A DNA stretch of 21,849 nt from Prorocentrum cordatum (Eukaryota; Sar; Dinophyceae; Prorocentrales; Prorocentraceae): assembly GCA_963575745.1 (NCBI GenBank), contig CAUYUJ010008559.1:17501-39349 (forward strand), written 5' to 3'. The translations under genes were made by a program, and so were the position numbers. How positions within the stretch are numbered: position 1 is the stretch's first letter; each line of letters starts with the position of its first letter. Below are positions 8,701 through 17,815 of this stretch, in pieces. The notes beneath the pieces were generated by a model. It saw only the letters and a list, made by a program, of their open reading frames with translations, did no database searches and was not told the DNA's origin.

Positions 8701-10095
8701 TGCACCATTCTTCACAGAAGTCAGCAGATCAGTTCATCGACAACTGGGTGTGCGAGCTATGCAGCACGTCCAGCTTTCAGTCGCGTGCTTCCTGTCGGTC
8801 CTGTATGCATGTGCCTGTGCCTCATCCAGAGCAGTCCAGCCCGAAATCGACGGGCTATGCAGCAGCCGGGGGTACCAACTCGGCGCATGGTTTTTATCGT
8901 GCAGCTGCGTGGGTGAAGAAATCTCCGAAGGGTCGGGAAGGACGTTCACCTGCTACCGAGAAGAGGCCTCCAATGATACAGCCTTCGCCAGCTGTTACAT
9001 TCCAGGACAACGAAGAGGACGATGGAGACGCATCTAAGAATCAACGGGAACCACTAGGTATACTTCCAGCGTTGCCAACTTATGCCAGAACTCATTGCCG
9101 TAGGCCTGGCGAATTGCCAGAGTCTGCTACCAAAGCGGAGAGGCCATCCTACATCCCAAAGCGGCGGATCGAGTTGAAGATTCTGGCAGCTGTTGTACGC
9201 ATGAAGGAGAAAGGTGGCGATTCGGCAGAGGACGGAAGGGACTGGTTCGGTGTGGCGCTGGCGGCTATACATATTTGCAGGCCGTGCGAGGAACAGTTGG
9301 ATCGGCAGGCAGCTGCACCCAAGAGGGCACATGGGGCACGAGGCCGTACTCACCAAGACTGCGAAGCTAGAGGCCGAACTGCAGGAGTTGTTTGTTCAGC
9401 GCGACACGTCCGAGCAGTGGGTCGAGCGACACACCGACGCACTACATCAGTTACAACGTATTTTTCCGCCAGATGGATTGCCTCAACAGGACATGGTAGG
9501 CGGAGGATCACAGGTGAGACACCCTCTACCCGTGGGCCAGGGCGATCGCACACGTTCAACGGATATCATAAGTGGCGCAGATGCTGGTTCAAGTATGGAT
9601 ACATCTCAGCAGCGTCCTACTCGGGCCTCAAGCTCGCAGGGTGCGCCTGAGTTGCCTACCATTCCAGATTTTGCAGCCATGCAAGCTCACTTGCAGTCTC
9701 TTTTAGCCAACTTCTGGACGTATCATCAAAGCATGGATTACAAAGTCCAGTCTTTGACATCTCAATATGCATAGATTGCTGCCAGACACGAGGCGTTTGT
9801 CGTGGCGATAAGTCCTACGGTGCCAGTGGCGGCCGCAGCAGGCCTGACGGTGGCGCGGCCACCTCCGCCGCCTGCTGCGGTGGCGCCACCACAGGGACAG
9901 CTAAGCCTGCCTGTTCGAGCTCCTTTTGTGACTTTGCCGGCTCAGCGGACAGTCCCAGCTTCTCCATCTCAGCGTGCTTCCAGCGCTTCACGCTCCCCGA
10001 GGGCCGCTCCCGCTGGAGGCGGAGAGACGGGCGCGGGGGCAGCGAGCCCGAATGGAGATGGCCAAGGCACAGCATCTGGATCTCACGCGGGGTAG
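8700..10095 (+). pseudogene. LINE N-terminal region: RanBP2-like zinc finger and coiled coil
   Basis: In the frame starting at 8700, residues 16-35 (8745-8804) have W-x-C-x2-C-x10-C-x2-C spacing, the RanBP2-type zinc ribbon that binds RNA or protein; the usual Asn after the second Cys is replaced by Ser. No ATG starts this frame, so the true start is unknown. A charged stretch (KRRIELKI near 9163) follows. Around 9335 the reading shifts frame, and a clear coiled coil appears at about 9346-9470 (TKTAKLEAELQELF). TAG at 9772-9774 interrupts the frame, which resumes as a low-complexity Ala/Pro/Ser-rich linker up to TAG at 10093-10095. Such a segment would act as the nucleic-acid-binding, gag-like part of the element. 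The finger assignment rests on spacing and aromatic position. Confidence 0.6.
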
Positions 10096-10203
10096 GAATG
10101 CCGCCCATTCCGATCGCAGCTGCCTTTGATGAGTTGGATGGGAGCGGGCAGCCGCGATGTGTCACGCTAAGGTCGAGCTTCGACTGAAGCCCCTCGGTCG
10201 GAG

Positions 10204-10574
10204 ATGAGGGTGCCATGGGGTCCGCCACTCCCCCGAGACTGGCGCAAGTGGGAGGACTGTTTCCGTCCTGCCACTCTCTCTTATCTTGCGTCGTTGAAGT
10301 CTTGGGGCGGATGCTTTTCCCAAGTCAGTCGGGCCAACATTTTTACGGGTGTCTCAGGGGGGGGTTCTGAGTTTCTGTCATCTTGGGCTTTCGCCGTTGT
10401 GCTTGTCTCGCATGAAGGCGAGGAGATGTGCGGGGCTTTCTAGGGCGGGGTCCAGGACCGCAGTGACGAGTGGGATCCGACGCGAGCGAGTCTCCAGGCA
10501 GAGGTGATGGCTGCCTTGTGGGCCCTGGCATGGGTTACCCAAACTCCCATCCAGCAGGTTTCCTTGTAGATTGA
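10204..10574 (+). pseudogene. LINE RNase H-like domain, N-terminal half
   Basis: One frame (interrupted by TAG at 10441 and 10567) shows the RNase H order. The first strand, IFTGVSGGG at about 10338-10364, stands where families have a T-D-G-S-G catalytic Asp strand; the Asp is lost. A hydrophobic strand (SWAFAVVLV) follows, then a strand near GEEMCGAF. Next comes a helix, QAEVMAALWALAW (about 10498-10536), carrying the conserved Glu, then a strand ending QQVSL before the second stop. The domain would remove RNA from the RNA-DNA hybrid during retrotransposition. It is cut at 10574 by the nested insertion. The frame between 10096 and 10203 is uncertain. Confidence 0.6.
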
Positions 10575-11604
10575 AAATTATACATATAACGGCGCACCGG
10601 GTCCGGGGGCCCGGGGCCGGGACCTCGACCGCAAATGTGGGCCCCGGGGGGCCCGGAGGCTTGTCGGACCGCCGGGCGCCGTCCAAGATCGTTCGCAGGC
10701 GGCTTCGGAACGCGCTCCGATGGCTCCAGATGCCTTCCAAGACGCCTGTCATGACACCAAGAAGGTCCCAGAAGCCTCCAAGACGCTCCGAGAGGCAGCC
10801 CAAGAGAGGCCCAAGAAGCAAAAATCGTGCCATTCTTATGGGAAAACGTATATTTTTCGCATGTTCGCATCTTGGGCTTTCACCGCGTCCAAGACGGCCC
10901 AAGAGGCCTCCAAGACGGCCCAGGAGGCCTCCGGGAGCGCTCCAAGGCTGCGCACGAGTGGCTCAGGACGGCCCCAAGACGGCCCAAGAGAACCCCAAGA
11001 CGACTTCGAGAGGGGTCCCAGAAGGAGAAAGCCACTCTCGAATTCCGAGCTTCCGGCCCAACATATCCCAGGAGGCGCCAAAACGCCGCCCAGAGGCGCC
11101 AAAAGGCTTCCAAAATCAGCCCAAGACGTTCCGAGAGGCACCCCAAGAGAGGTCCAAGAAGCAAAAATGGTCCCATTCCTATGGGAAAACGTATACTTTT
11201 CGCATGGTCGCCTGTTGGGTTTTCTCCGCGTCCAACACGTCCGAAGAGGCTCCCAAGACGGCCTAGGTGGCCCCCAAGAGAGTTCCAAGACGGTTCACGA
11301 GGCGCCCAGGACGGCAAAATCGGACTCCAAAATGGCCTAAGAGAGCCCCAAGGCGTGCCCGAGAGGGGTCCCAGAGGGAGAAAGCCACTGTAGAATTCCG
11401 AGCTTTCGGCCCCAAGAGGCTCCAGGAGGCGCCAAGAGGCTCCAAAGGCGGCCCAAGAGAGCCCCAAGATGGGCCCGAGAGGGGTTCCACGCAAGTTGTT
11501 ATTGTATCGCTCGGGAAAGGACGAGGATGAGCAGGAAGACGAGGAGGAGGAGGAGGAGGAGGAGGAAGGAAATGTACCCAGGGAAGGAAATCGGGGCCCG
11601 GAAA

Positions 11605-11820
11605 CCACGGCCTCGAACCCCCAATCTGGGTCCACCCCCCCCTGGGGCCTCCTCGGCCGCTCCCCGGCCGCTCAATACAGCCCTTGGGACGCTCCAAGAG
11701 CGCCCACGATGGCCACGGCCTCGAACCCCCAATCTGGGTCCACCCCCCCCTGGGGCCTCCTCGGCCGCTCCCCGGCCGCTCAAGACAGCCCTTGGGACGC
11801 TCCAAGAGCGCCCACGATGG
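11605..11820. repeat. 108 bp tandem duplication, one mismatch
   Basis: Two adjacent 108 bp copies (11605-11712 and 11713-11820) begin CCACGGCCTCGAACCCCCAA and end CCCACGATGG. The only difference I found is CAATACAG versus CAAGACAG. Being far more similar than the surrounding repeats, it is a recent duplication. A short GGA run lies just left at about 11540-11566. Confidence 0.9.
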
Positions 11821-12503
11821 CTTCCAGACTGCCCAACGAGGTTGCCAAGAGCACCCGAAAGCGCCACAAAGGGTCCCCAGGACTGGTCAAGATGACTTCC
11901 CAGTGCCCTAGATGGTTTCAAGACGGCCCAAGAGGCCCCGAAAACGCCCCAAGAGGCCCCAACGAGGACCCCCACGAAGCAAGAATCGGCACATTCCCTT
12001 TGGAAAACGTACATTTTTAGCATATTCGCTTGTTTGGTCTCGAGAGCGTCCAAGACGTCCCAAGAAGCCCCCCCTAGATCCTCCCAAGTCGGCCCTGGAG
12101 GCCCCAAGAGGGCCCCAAAACGGCCCAAGAGAGCACCAAGACGGCCCAAGAGATCCCCATGACGGCCCAAGAGCGGCCTCAAAAGGCCCAAAAGGCTCCC
12201 AAGAGAGCCCTGCGCGAGCCACAGGAGACCCCCAAGAGGGGCCAACAGGGCCCCAGGAGAGCCCCAAGACGGCCCCGGCCTCCCAAGTCTGCCCAACAGC
12301 GCTCCGGGACGGCCTTCGAGGGCCCCATAAGAGCCCCAAAAGATCCCAAGAGCGCCGCCAAGAAGGCCCAATCATGCCATTCTGTGTGGTTTTTTGATGT
12401 TTACGCGTTCTCGCCTCTCCAGTCTCTCAGAACCCCAAAAAGGCTTGAAACATTTGCTCTACCAAGAGGATCCCAATATGTTGTAATTCTTCCCTGGCCT
12501 GCG

Positions 12504-12543
12504 CTAGAACCTAAGCGCGCGCGAAGCGCGCGCGTGGTTCTAG
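12504..12543. repeat. Strong GC hairpin at the right end of the nested insertion
   Basis: CTAGAAC (12504-12510) pairs with GTTCTAG (12537-12543), enclosing GCGCGCGC-GAA-GCGCGCGC (12515-12533). It sits 4 bp inside the inferred right end of the insertion, so it is probably a terminal structure of that element. The alternating purine-pyrimidine run could also adopt Z-DNA. Confidence 0.8.
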
Positions 12544-12550
12544 TCTAATT

Positions 12551-12846
12551 GATGTGCGAGGTGCTCCAGGTATGGCTGACATTCCGCCGTTGACCGGCCA
12601 TGCGCTGACGCTGAGAGCATTCGTGCACGTCCTACATTGCGCGCTTTGCCTTGATTTCCAGCATGTGCACGCGCGCCCAGATATTATTGAGAGTGACTTT
12701 GTTGACTCTGTGGTCGGTTATCTTCCTGAAAGGAAGTCGGGCCCCCTGAGCGTTGCCCGTGGGGGGGGGCTTCCTCGTGCGATGCGTCGTGGGCGTGGCT
12801 CGACCGACTTGGGAGCGCGGCTTCCCTGGGTGACATTGATGAGGAG
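12551..12846 (+). pseudogene. LINE RNase H-like domain, C-terminal half, and linker
   Basis: The frame resumes with I-D-V-R-G directly after the insertion. A helix (LRAFVHVLHCAL, about 12617-12652) leads into LDFQHVHARPD and then ESDFVDSVVGYL (about 12689-12724). This corresponds to the RNase H ending in which a strand with H-V-x-x-H is followed by an N-E-x-x-D helix; the Asn-Glu pair is changed to Ser-Asp here and the second His to Arg. The domain is inferred from order and spacing. Beyond 12730 the frame stays open but reads as an Arg-rich linker, and it shifts frame near 12845. Confidence 0.5.
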
Positions 12847-14110
12847 TTGCAGTTTCCTGAGAGGCGCGGTAACCGGCTCATTATTGCATCGGGGGCTCCT
12901 TCTGCTAGATCCCCCCTTCCGCTCCCTTTATGGGCTATTTCATGGTCTCCCCTTTTGCCTCTCCCCATCTTTCCGTCTATGGCGAGGTCCAGTTGGCTGT
13001 GCGCAGAGAATTTGCCAGCGTCCTTTCGTTGCAAGTCACGCGTGGAGGAGATGCGCGACCAGTTGGATTGCGTGCGTCAGGGCGACCCTGGCTTTTGGCA
13101 GAACAGTTTGCGGCGCAGCTCTTGCACGTTGCAGGCGCGGCGGAATCTCGGATGCCAAAGGAAGGGTGGGCACGCGTTGGGCAGCGTTCGGTTCTCCATG
13201 GGCCAAGATCCCCAGAGGGCTCGCATGTGTGGCCCCTGTGGTTGAGACGTCAGGTGCTCTTCATTCCAGGATCTCCAGATACGGCTATCTCTCGCCATTT
13301 GCTCAGTGTCACGCGTGCTAGACCCTCGATGTTGGCGACAAATTTGGCTCTGGACACCCGTTTTCTCGCCTTTATCGTTGCTCACGCTCCGCGCTCTAAG
13401 CGCGCGCCTGATGATATCTCACACTGGTGGGGTCAGTTTGAGTCGCAGGTCTTGGCAGCTCAGCGTCGGGCCCCTTGCGTATTTGTGCTGATTGATGCCA
13501 GCGCGTCGGTCGGCAGCGTTGTTTCCTCTTCGGTTGGTCCTGTGGGTCGAGAGGCGGGAGGTTTTCCCCGGGGGTGTGGGCTCGAGATGTGCCCTAGACC
13601 TGCTCTGGACTCGCCGCCGGCTCAGCACGGCGCACCGGTCGATGTTTTCGTCGGGAGTGTCGCGCGGGATGTCTTTGGCGTGGGCGAGCAGACCCGGGCT
13701 TCGGGTTTGATCGAGAAGACGAGGGAGCTGGTCAGACGCCTCCACCTCTCCAGGCGGGCCCCTCGCTCCCTCGGTCCTCGGGGTCCACGTTGGCCCTTCG
13801 CTGCTCGCTGCGCGGATGGGGGGGTCTCAGCTGGTCCAAAAGTTGGCAGGACAGGGTGCCCGATTTTTTTTTTTTTTTGTTTGTTGTATATGTTTTTTCC
13901 CCCCCTCTTTTTTTTTCTCTCCAGGCTGGCATTTCGTCGCGAGCTGGATGTCGCGTCTATTATGCATGGAGACGCGCTGTCGCGTTGAGGGGCAATTGCG
14001 CCGTTGCTCTGGGTGCGTGCGCCGCGGTTTTCCCACCTCGCGCGAGCACCTCTCTGCAGGGCTAGGCAGGCTGGCTGCTCGAGCGGCGGGCAGGGCGCAT
14101 TCTGTGTCAA
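12847..14110 (+). pseudogene. LINE APE-type endonuclease domain, frameshifted
   Basis: A frame at 12847 carries a linker and then KSRVEEMRDQL (13033-13065). The next frame continues with HVAGAAESRMP, whose Glu codon at 13143-13145 stands where APE endonucleases have the Q-E-T/S-R metal-binding Glu. Further on are VAHAP (13377-13391) and LIDASASVG with Asp at 13494-13496, matching the strand that precedes the D-x-N/A catalytic turn. The domain nicks target DNA to prime reverse transcription. A pyrimidine run at 13864-13922 interrupts its C-terminal part, and the frame after it ends at TGA (13986-13988) or, in another frame, near 14110. The final S-D-H of the family is not clearly seen. Assignment rests on motif order and position before the RT. 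Confidence 0.6.
13864..13922 (+). other. T-rich polypyrimidine run ending in CTCTCCAG
   Basis: A 16-base T run is followed by TTTGTTGTATATG, a second T/C run, and CTCTCCAG. It looks like the 3' part of a spliceosomal intron (polypyrimidine tract and AG), with a possible donor near GGACAGGGTGCC at 13849-13860. A retroelement should not keep an intron, so insertion of a T-rich sequence or of an antisense poly(A) tail is an alternative. The effect is to break the endonuclease frame. Confidence 0.35.
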
Positions 14111-14211
14111 TTTAGGGGTGGATCAATAGGAAAGCCACAAAGGTCAAAGTTCCCAGGGCCCGCGCGGCGTTTGATGTTGCGGCGTTCTCTTCTGTTGTCT
14201 CGGCTGATCGG

Positions 14212-15695
14212 GTGTCGCCGGATGGCGTCAAGTCGAGGCATCTCCTGTCGATGTTCAGGATCATGGCGAAGAAGTGTGCTCCATTTCAGCTTGTACTCTG
14301 TCGTCCGCTAGTTGTGAGAGTTCAGGCAGTCATGCAGGAAGCCCAGGATCAGTTTTCCAGGATTGCTAAGCAAGTCTCGGATGCGTGGCCAGCCAAAGAT
14401 TTCGCGGGCTCCTTTGTGTCCTTGCGTGCTCTGGGTGCGGCTGGCAGGCGCCATCGTCGGTCGAGGGTCTTGCCAGCTTCGCATGGGTCTGAAGGGGACC
14501 TGGCGCAATCGGTCCAGGAGGCTCACGAGAGAAGGTTGGTGTTCTTCGGTCGGCGGGAGTCGGCGGCCTCTGTTTCTGCAGAGCTGTTTCCGCAGGTGCT
14601 GGTGGATCGCGCTGGCGCGCGCTTGCCAGGCAATGGGTCGCGCGAGGACGTTCCTAAGTACATTCGATTTGAAGCGGCTTTGGGGTCCACGAGCAACTCA
14701 GCAGCTGGGTTGGATGGCTTGCGTGGCGGTTTTGTGCGCCTCTTTGCGACGGCACTGGCTTCAGTGCATCGCTCTTTGGTTTTCAAGTCTGCGATGCTGC
14801 TGTCGGAGCCTGTTCAGTGGAAGGGAGGGGATTTGCCGCGCATACCTAAGGGGAAGGGGGATATCTATGCGACCTCTGCCCCCCGTCCTATCCGTGTGGC
14901 TTCCCATGCAGGTGGGAGATATCATTCGTGTCTTCGCTCGCGTCTCCTCCACTCTCTCACTGGCGCGGTTGGGCATCGTCTATTTGCTTGCATCCTTGAT
15001 GGGGGCACTCCCATGGCTATTTTGTCGGCGAGGGTGTTGCGTGGGTATCCCAGGGTAACATCCTGATCAATTGCATTTCTGTGTGTGGATGTTTTTAGTG
15101 CCTTCTATTCTTGTAACTGTGAAACGGCCCTGGGGACCGACGCCACAGATGAAGCTTTCATGCGTCTCTTAAGTTGTGCTGGGTTGCCTGCATCTTACTT
15201 GCCGCTATTGCAAGCTCGCCTGGCCAGCGTGCCGCTACTGCGCAGGCAGAATCTTTTGGGGCATTACTGTGCAATGGTGGAAGAGACTTTTAGAATGGGA
15301 TGTATTCAGATTCCAGGCGTGGAGAGGCTGGCCATTCCACATCAGGGCACGCGTCCTGGCGCGCCAGTCTGCGATGCCATCTTCATTTCTGTCATTGCAG
15401 AGGTGACTAGTTCGGTCGCAGCAAAGCTAGGGGAGGCAGGTTCGTTGTTTGAGTTACCCTGTTCAGGCGGCTGGTTTAGCGCGGGTGAAACCCAAGCCGA
15501 AGTTTCGGTTCTTGGAATGCTGATGATTCGGCTTCCGTTTTCCTAGCCCCGTTCCCCGGAGTCTCGGCTCGGCTTCCTGGCATAGGTAGGATTGTCCTCA
15601 ATGCTTGCGCCCTGGTGGGGTTACTTCCTCATTTAAAGACAGGCAAGACGGAGCTATTGATTGATGGGGCGCGGGGCCGGCTGCCTAAAGGATGA
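14212..15695 (+). pseudogene. LINE reverse transcriptase domain, with stop and frameshift
   Basis: Copies element RNA into DNA at the nicked target. In one frame, AAGLDGLRGG (14701-14730) and QWKGGDLPRIPKGKGD (14815-14862) match the RT0-RT2 region of LINE RTs, followed by YHSCLRSRL. After an in-frame TGA (15064-15066) comes motif A, VDVFSAFYS, with the catalytic Asp at 15088-15090. Motif B is GTRPGAPVCDAIF (15346-15384). Around 15500 the frame shifts, and motif C reads WNADDSA, with A-D-D at 15519-15527 in place of the usual Y/F-A-D-D. LKTGKTELLIDG (about 15636-15671) fits the strand after motif C. The frame closes with TGA at 15693-15695. All three palm Asp codons are present, so decay is by frame damage. 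Confidence 0.85.
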
Positions 15696-16737
15696 ATCTG
15701 TTTGGCGGTGGGGGGCCTGCCTTGGCAGTTCCAGGCCTTCTTTGCGGAGGCAGTGCGATCTCTGCAGTGCGCACCTCGCTGCATGTGGGGTCAACGCTGG
15801 GCGATCGGGGTCCTTGGGCCAGAGCTAGTCTATTGAGACCGGGATGCAGGCGCTGCCCTTTCCGCCTTGCGCGAGGCGGTTGCCAAGGCGCCAGCTGGGG
15901 GCATGGTGCCCGAGCTCGCCCCCCTGGATTCGCTGCCCGTCAATGCAGCGATGTGCGCGTCCAGGGCTCGGCATGATCTTAGCAAGGCTGAGGTGGCCAA
16001 GTTTCATGCCCAGTATGTCAGGAGGTATCTATCATGCGTTCGGCATGTTTTGAGGCAGGTGGACCCACCGACAAGGAGGTTCCGGCTAAAGCAAGTCGCC
16101 CTCGGCCACCTCCAATTTGCGAGTTTCAAGGTTGCGATTTGTTGGTCAAGTGCCGCGCTCGGCGCCGCCTCCGCTTAAGGCTTTGCTGCGGGCAGGGCTT
16201 CGGGCCTCAGGCATGTCTTGGCTGCATGAGGTGCGAGGGGATCTCTCGTGGTTCCGCGCGTCGAATCACACTTTTAATGAGATGCCAGTACCGAGTGGGG
16301 GTCCTCAGGAATGGGTGGCAGAGGTTTTCAGGCCGCCCTCAGGGTGGAAGAGGACCCCGAGGGAGGCTTGGAATGCTTCAGAGGCCAGACTTCAGAGGGC
16401 CGTCAGGGCTCAACAGTGGGAGTCTCGGGCCATGGCCATGTTGACTGCAGATGGCTTGCCAGGTCGGAAGGATCAGCATGCTGCCAGTCCGCTGGCCATG
16501 GCATGCCATTTTTGCCCACGGGGCTCCACCAGCACGCGTTCCTCGGATGCACGCCTGCGTGCCATGCAAATCACAGTCACGGCGCTGGTGCGTGTTCGTC
16601 TCAACGCACGACACTGCGCTGCGTGCACGAAATCTTGCTCATCACAGGCTTTCTTGGTCAGGCATATTGCGCCCTGGAAACCATCATATACATGTATATC
16701 TGTATATATGTGTGTATATATATATATATATGTGTAG
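15696..16737 (+). pseudogene. LINE C-terminal region with two decayed C2H2-type zinc fingers
   Basis: The frame used for motif C continues past TGA (15693) with LGPEL (15813-15827) and a further TGA (15834), then a helical stretch (LSKAEVAKFHAQYVRRYL, near 15980-16033), as in the thumb/connector of dinoflagellate-type LINEs. Near 16110-16180 the reading shifts to the frame holding WLHEVRGDLSWF and GWKRTPREAW. Two C-x2-C-x12-H-x4-H/C-like fingers follow. The first (16504-16569) keeps CHFC, but its two His positions are Arg and Gln. The second (16615-16680) keeps CAAC and one His (16663-16665), with Lys at the last position. Such fingers bind nucleic acid. The frame ends within the TA-rich tail. 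Confidence 0.6.
16683..16735. repeat. TA/TG-rich microsatellite at the LINE 3' end
   Basis: ATATACATGTATATCTGTAT leads into TGTGTGTATATATATATATA and ends TGTGTAG. LINEs often end in a short A-rich or microsatellite tail made during target-primed reverse transcription. Its place directly after the zinc-finger region supports taking it as the 3' end. The next ~125 bp to 16861 hold nothing recognisable beyond C/T-rich words. Confidence 0.8.
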
Positions 16738-16861
16738 ACTTCCCCAAAACCCTCCTTGATTGGGTATTCGTTTTGAATAGGGCACTGCGGTCGCGTCCCT
16801 CTTCTCCTCCAGCCTGCCGCCTCCTCCCGCCTCCCCCTGCCGCCTCTTCGCCGTCGCTGGG

Positions 16862-17810
16862 GGGCTGCGTTCTGCGAAACCGTCGCCACTTTCGAGGGCT
16901 GCTGGTGGGTCCAGCGGAGTGAGGCACAGCGCAGACCTGATGTGGACCTCGCCGTTGGGGCTCGATCTGCAAACTGTCGCAACTTTGATGGCCTGCTGGT
17001 CGGTCAGCGAGTGAAGGCACTGCCAACCTGTGAACCTCGCCGTCCTGTGGGGGGCTGCGCTCTCTGCGAAAACTGTCTCCACTTTCGATGGCTGGCTGGG
17101 GGTGCTGGTGGGTCCACGGAGTGTGGCACCGCGCAGACCCTGAGGTATGCCTCAGCGTCCCTGTGGGGGTGCGGCGCTCTGCGAAATCTGTCGCCACTTT
17201 TCGAGGGCTGTCTGGTGGTCCAGCGGATGAGCCACTGCGCCGACCTTAGGTAGACCTCGCCGGCCCTGGTGGCGCGATCTCAAAGTGGTCGCCACTCTCG
17301 ACGGCTGCTGGTGGTCCCAGGGAATGATCACCGCGCAGATCTGAGGAGACCTCGCCGTCCCTGGGGGGCTGCGATCTGCGAAAGTGTCGCCACTTTCGAC
17401 GGCTGCTGGTGGGTCCAGCGGAATGAGTCACCGCGCAGACCTGAGGTAGACCTCGCCGTCCCTGGGGGGCTGCGCTCTGCGAAACTGTCGCCACTTTCGA
17501 GGGCTGCTGGTGGGTCCAGCGGAGTGAGGCACTGCGCAGACTTGAGGTAAACCTCACCGTCTGTGGGGGGCTGCGCTCTGCGAAACTGTCGCCACTTTCG
17601 AGGTTTGCTGGTGGGTCCAGCGGAGTGAGGCACCGCCTAAACCTGAAGTAGACCTCGCCGTCCTTGGGGGGCTGCGCTCTGCGAAAGTGTCGCCACTTTC
17701 GATGGCTGCTGGTGGGTCCAGCGGAGTGAGGCACTGCGCAGACCTGAGGTAGACCTCGCCGTCCCTGGGGGGCTGCGCTCTGCGAAACTGTCTCCACTTT
17801 CGATGGCTGC
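16862..17810. repeat. 101 bp satellite array, about nine copies
   Basis: The unit contains GCTCTGCGAAACTGTCGCCA, then CTTTCGAGGGCTGCTGGTGG, GTCCAGCGGAGTGAGGCAC, GCGCAGACCTGAGGTAGACC and TCGCCGTCCCTGGGGG. The right-hand copies start at 17374, 17475, 17576, 17677 and 17778, exactly 101 bp apart and nearly identical. The left-hand copies (16870-17277) vary from about 90 to 115 bp and are more diverged, so recent homogenisation happened at the right. Since 101 is not a multiple of three, minus-strand open frames cycle through all phases; they are not genes. Confidence 0.95.
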
Positions 17811-17815
17811 TGAAG

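Larger units (their letters stand above)
10575..12552. mobile_element. Nested ~2 kb GC-rich satellite-like insertion with ATTGA duplication
   Basis: ATTGA occurs at 10570-10574 and again at 12548-12552. Removing one copy and the DNA between joins the two RNase H halves in frame through an I-D-V sequence, placing an Asp where the third catalytic Asp is expected. The insert is built of degenerate CCCAAGAGGCC/CCAAGACGG words. It has a higher-order block around CATTC--ATGGGAAAACGTAT with copies near 10830, 11172, 11988 and, degenerate, 12375. It begins AT-rich (AAATTATACATATAAC) and ends just after a strong hairpin. I see no terminal inverted repeats and no protein-coding gene, so its class is unknown. 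Confidence 0.7.
8700..16737 (+). mobile_element. Degenerate LINE (non-LTR retrotransposon), split by a nested insertion
   Basis: About 6 kb of plus-strand retrotransposon plus a ~2 kb insertion. Domains in order are a RanBP2-like zinc finger, a coiled coil, an RNase H-like domain, an APE-type endonuclease, a reverse transcriptase, two decayed C2H2-type fingers and a TA/TG-rich 3' tail. There is no LTR. The reading frame changes at least six times and contains in-frame stops at 9772, 10093, 10441, 10567, 15064, 15693 and 15834, so it is a pseudogene. The left boundary is set where the direct repeat ends (8700) and the right by the tail at 16683-16735; no target duplication was found. The domain set fits LINEs common in dinoflagellates; the clade is not assigned. 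Confidence 0.85.

Noticed and set aside
10571-12371. Overlapping frames of 120-290 residues on both strands of the nested insertion
   Set aside because: The CCAAGAGGCC-type tandem words lack stops in several phases; the peptides are Arg/Pro/Lys- or Leu/Gly-rich with no domain and overlap each other on both strands.
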